This document shows positions 22,065 to 22,160 of a DNA stretch of 22,160 bases, piece after piece. The notes under the pieces were generated by a model. The model was not told the DNA's origin. It ran no database searches and saw only the letters and a list, made by a program, of their open reading frames with translations. A program made the position numbers and the translations under genes. Where the stretch lies: the NCBI GenBank assembly GCA_017880945.1, contig JADGRM010000003.1, forward strand, positions 1 to 22,160. Direction: 5' to 3'. The DNA comes from Gallionella sp. Its GTDB lineage: Bacteria > Pseudomonadota > Gammaproteobacteria > Burkholderiales > Gallionellaceae. Every line of letters starts with the position of its first letter. Positions within the stretch are counted from its first letter, which is position 1.

Positions 22065-22160
22065 CTAAAGTAGATTTCTACACCGGCTCGACCGACAAGC
22101 TGCGCACCGCTTGCCAGTTGAGCCACAAGGCCATGCAAAACGGAGTGCGCACGGTCATCA
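22061..22160 (+). CDS. holC: DNA polymerase III chi subunit (partial, 5' end)
   Basis: The first 33 codons are present, and the gene runs off the window edge. It starts MTKVDFYTGSTDKLRTAC and continues QLSHKAMQNGVRTVI, matching the N-terminus of HolC-type chi subunits (a first strand with DFY, then a helix with C and K, then a VRTVI strand). Chi links the clamp loader to single-stranded-DNA-binding protein. The start overlaps the pepA stop, and pepA-holC is a common gene pair in proteobacteria, which supports the call. Confidence 0.85.
   Translation, partial: MTKVDFYTGSTDKLRTACQLSHKAMQNGVRTVI

Overview
The window looks like ordinary chromosome of a betaproteobacterium, most likely of the Nitrosomonadales/Gallionellaceae type. 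This is inferred from gene order and protein character, not from a search. The order ilv large subunit - ilv small subunit - ilvC - psd - pssA - leuA, the cluster ECF sigma - DUF3619 - DUF3106, and the pairing of bamE with dapB are typical of Betaproteobacteria. nadK-recN-bamE and lptGF/pepA-holC are widespread proteobacterial arrangements. No rRNA, tRNA, transposase or CRISPR array was seen.

Layout. (1) 1-2037, plus strand: the possible tail of an upstream gene, a CBS-domain protein translationally coupled to an HPP-family membrane protein, then a stand-alone thioredoxin-fold protein. (2) 2154-9457, minus strand, read from right to left: nadK, recN, bamE, dapB, a half-size TMEM165/GDT1 gene carrying a frameshift, and a 973-residue outer-membrane protein that joins a zinc-metallopeptidase-like domain, a TolB-like propeller and an Omp85-type barrel. 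(3) 9465-10163: a decayed dihaem cytochrome c gene flanked by two copies of a 32-bp direct repeat. (4) 10225-16745, minus strand, read from right to left: acetolactate synthase large and small subunits, ilvC, psd, pssA, and leuA preceded by a leucine-rich leader peptide. (5) 16876-18220, plus strand: an ECF sigma factor, a single-span membrane protein and an exported helical protein, probably one envelope-sensing module. (6) 18334-20540, minus strand: lptF and lptG, divergent from (7) pepA and the start of holC on the plus strand.

How the genes work together. The ilv-leuA block makes the branched-chain amino acids, with leuA apparently under its own leucine-sensing leader. psd and pssA inside it make phosphatidylethanolamine. 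bamE, lptF and lptG serve outer-membrane assembly. dapB feeds lysine and peptidoglycan synthesis, nadK makes NADP, recN repairs double-strand breaks, and holC belongs to the replicative polymerase.

Most interesting signals. (a) Four tandem copies of the recN start region lie between the nadK stop and recN; they form a chain of tiny reading frames whose stops abut or overlap the next start. (b) The metallopeptidase-propeller-Omp85 fusion protein. (c) A highly structured spacer between recN and bamE that resembles a phage C4-type antisense RNA plus leader frame. (d) The leuA leader peptide with three consecutive Leu codons near its end. (e) The direct repeats around the cytochrome relic. (f) Two frameshifts located in G/C homopolymers, which could be real or assembly errors.
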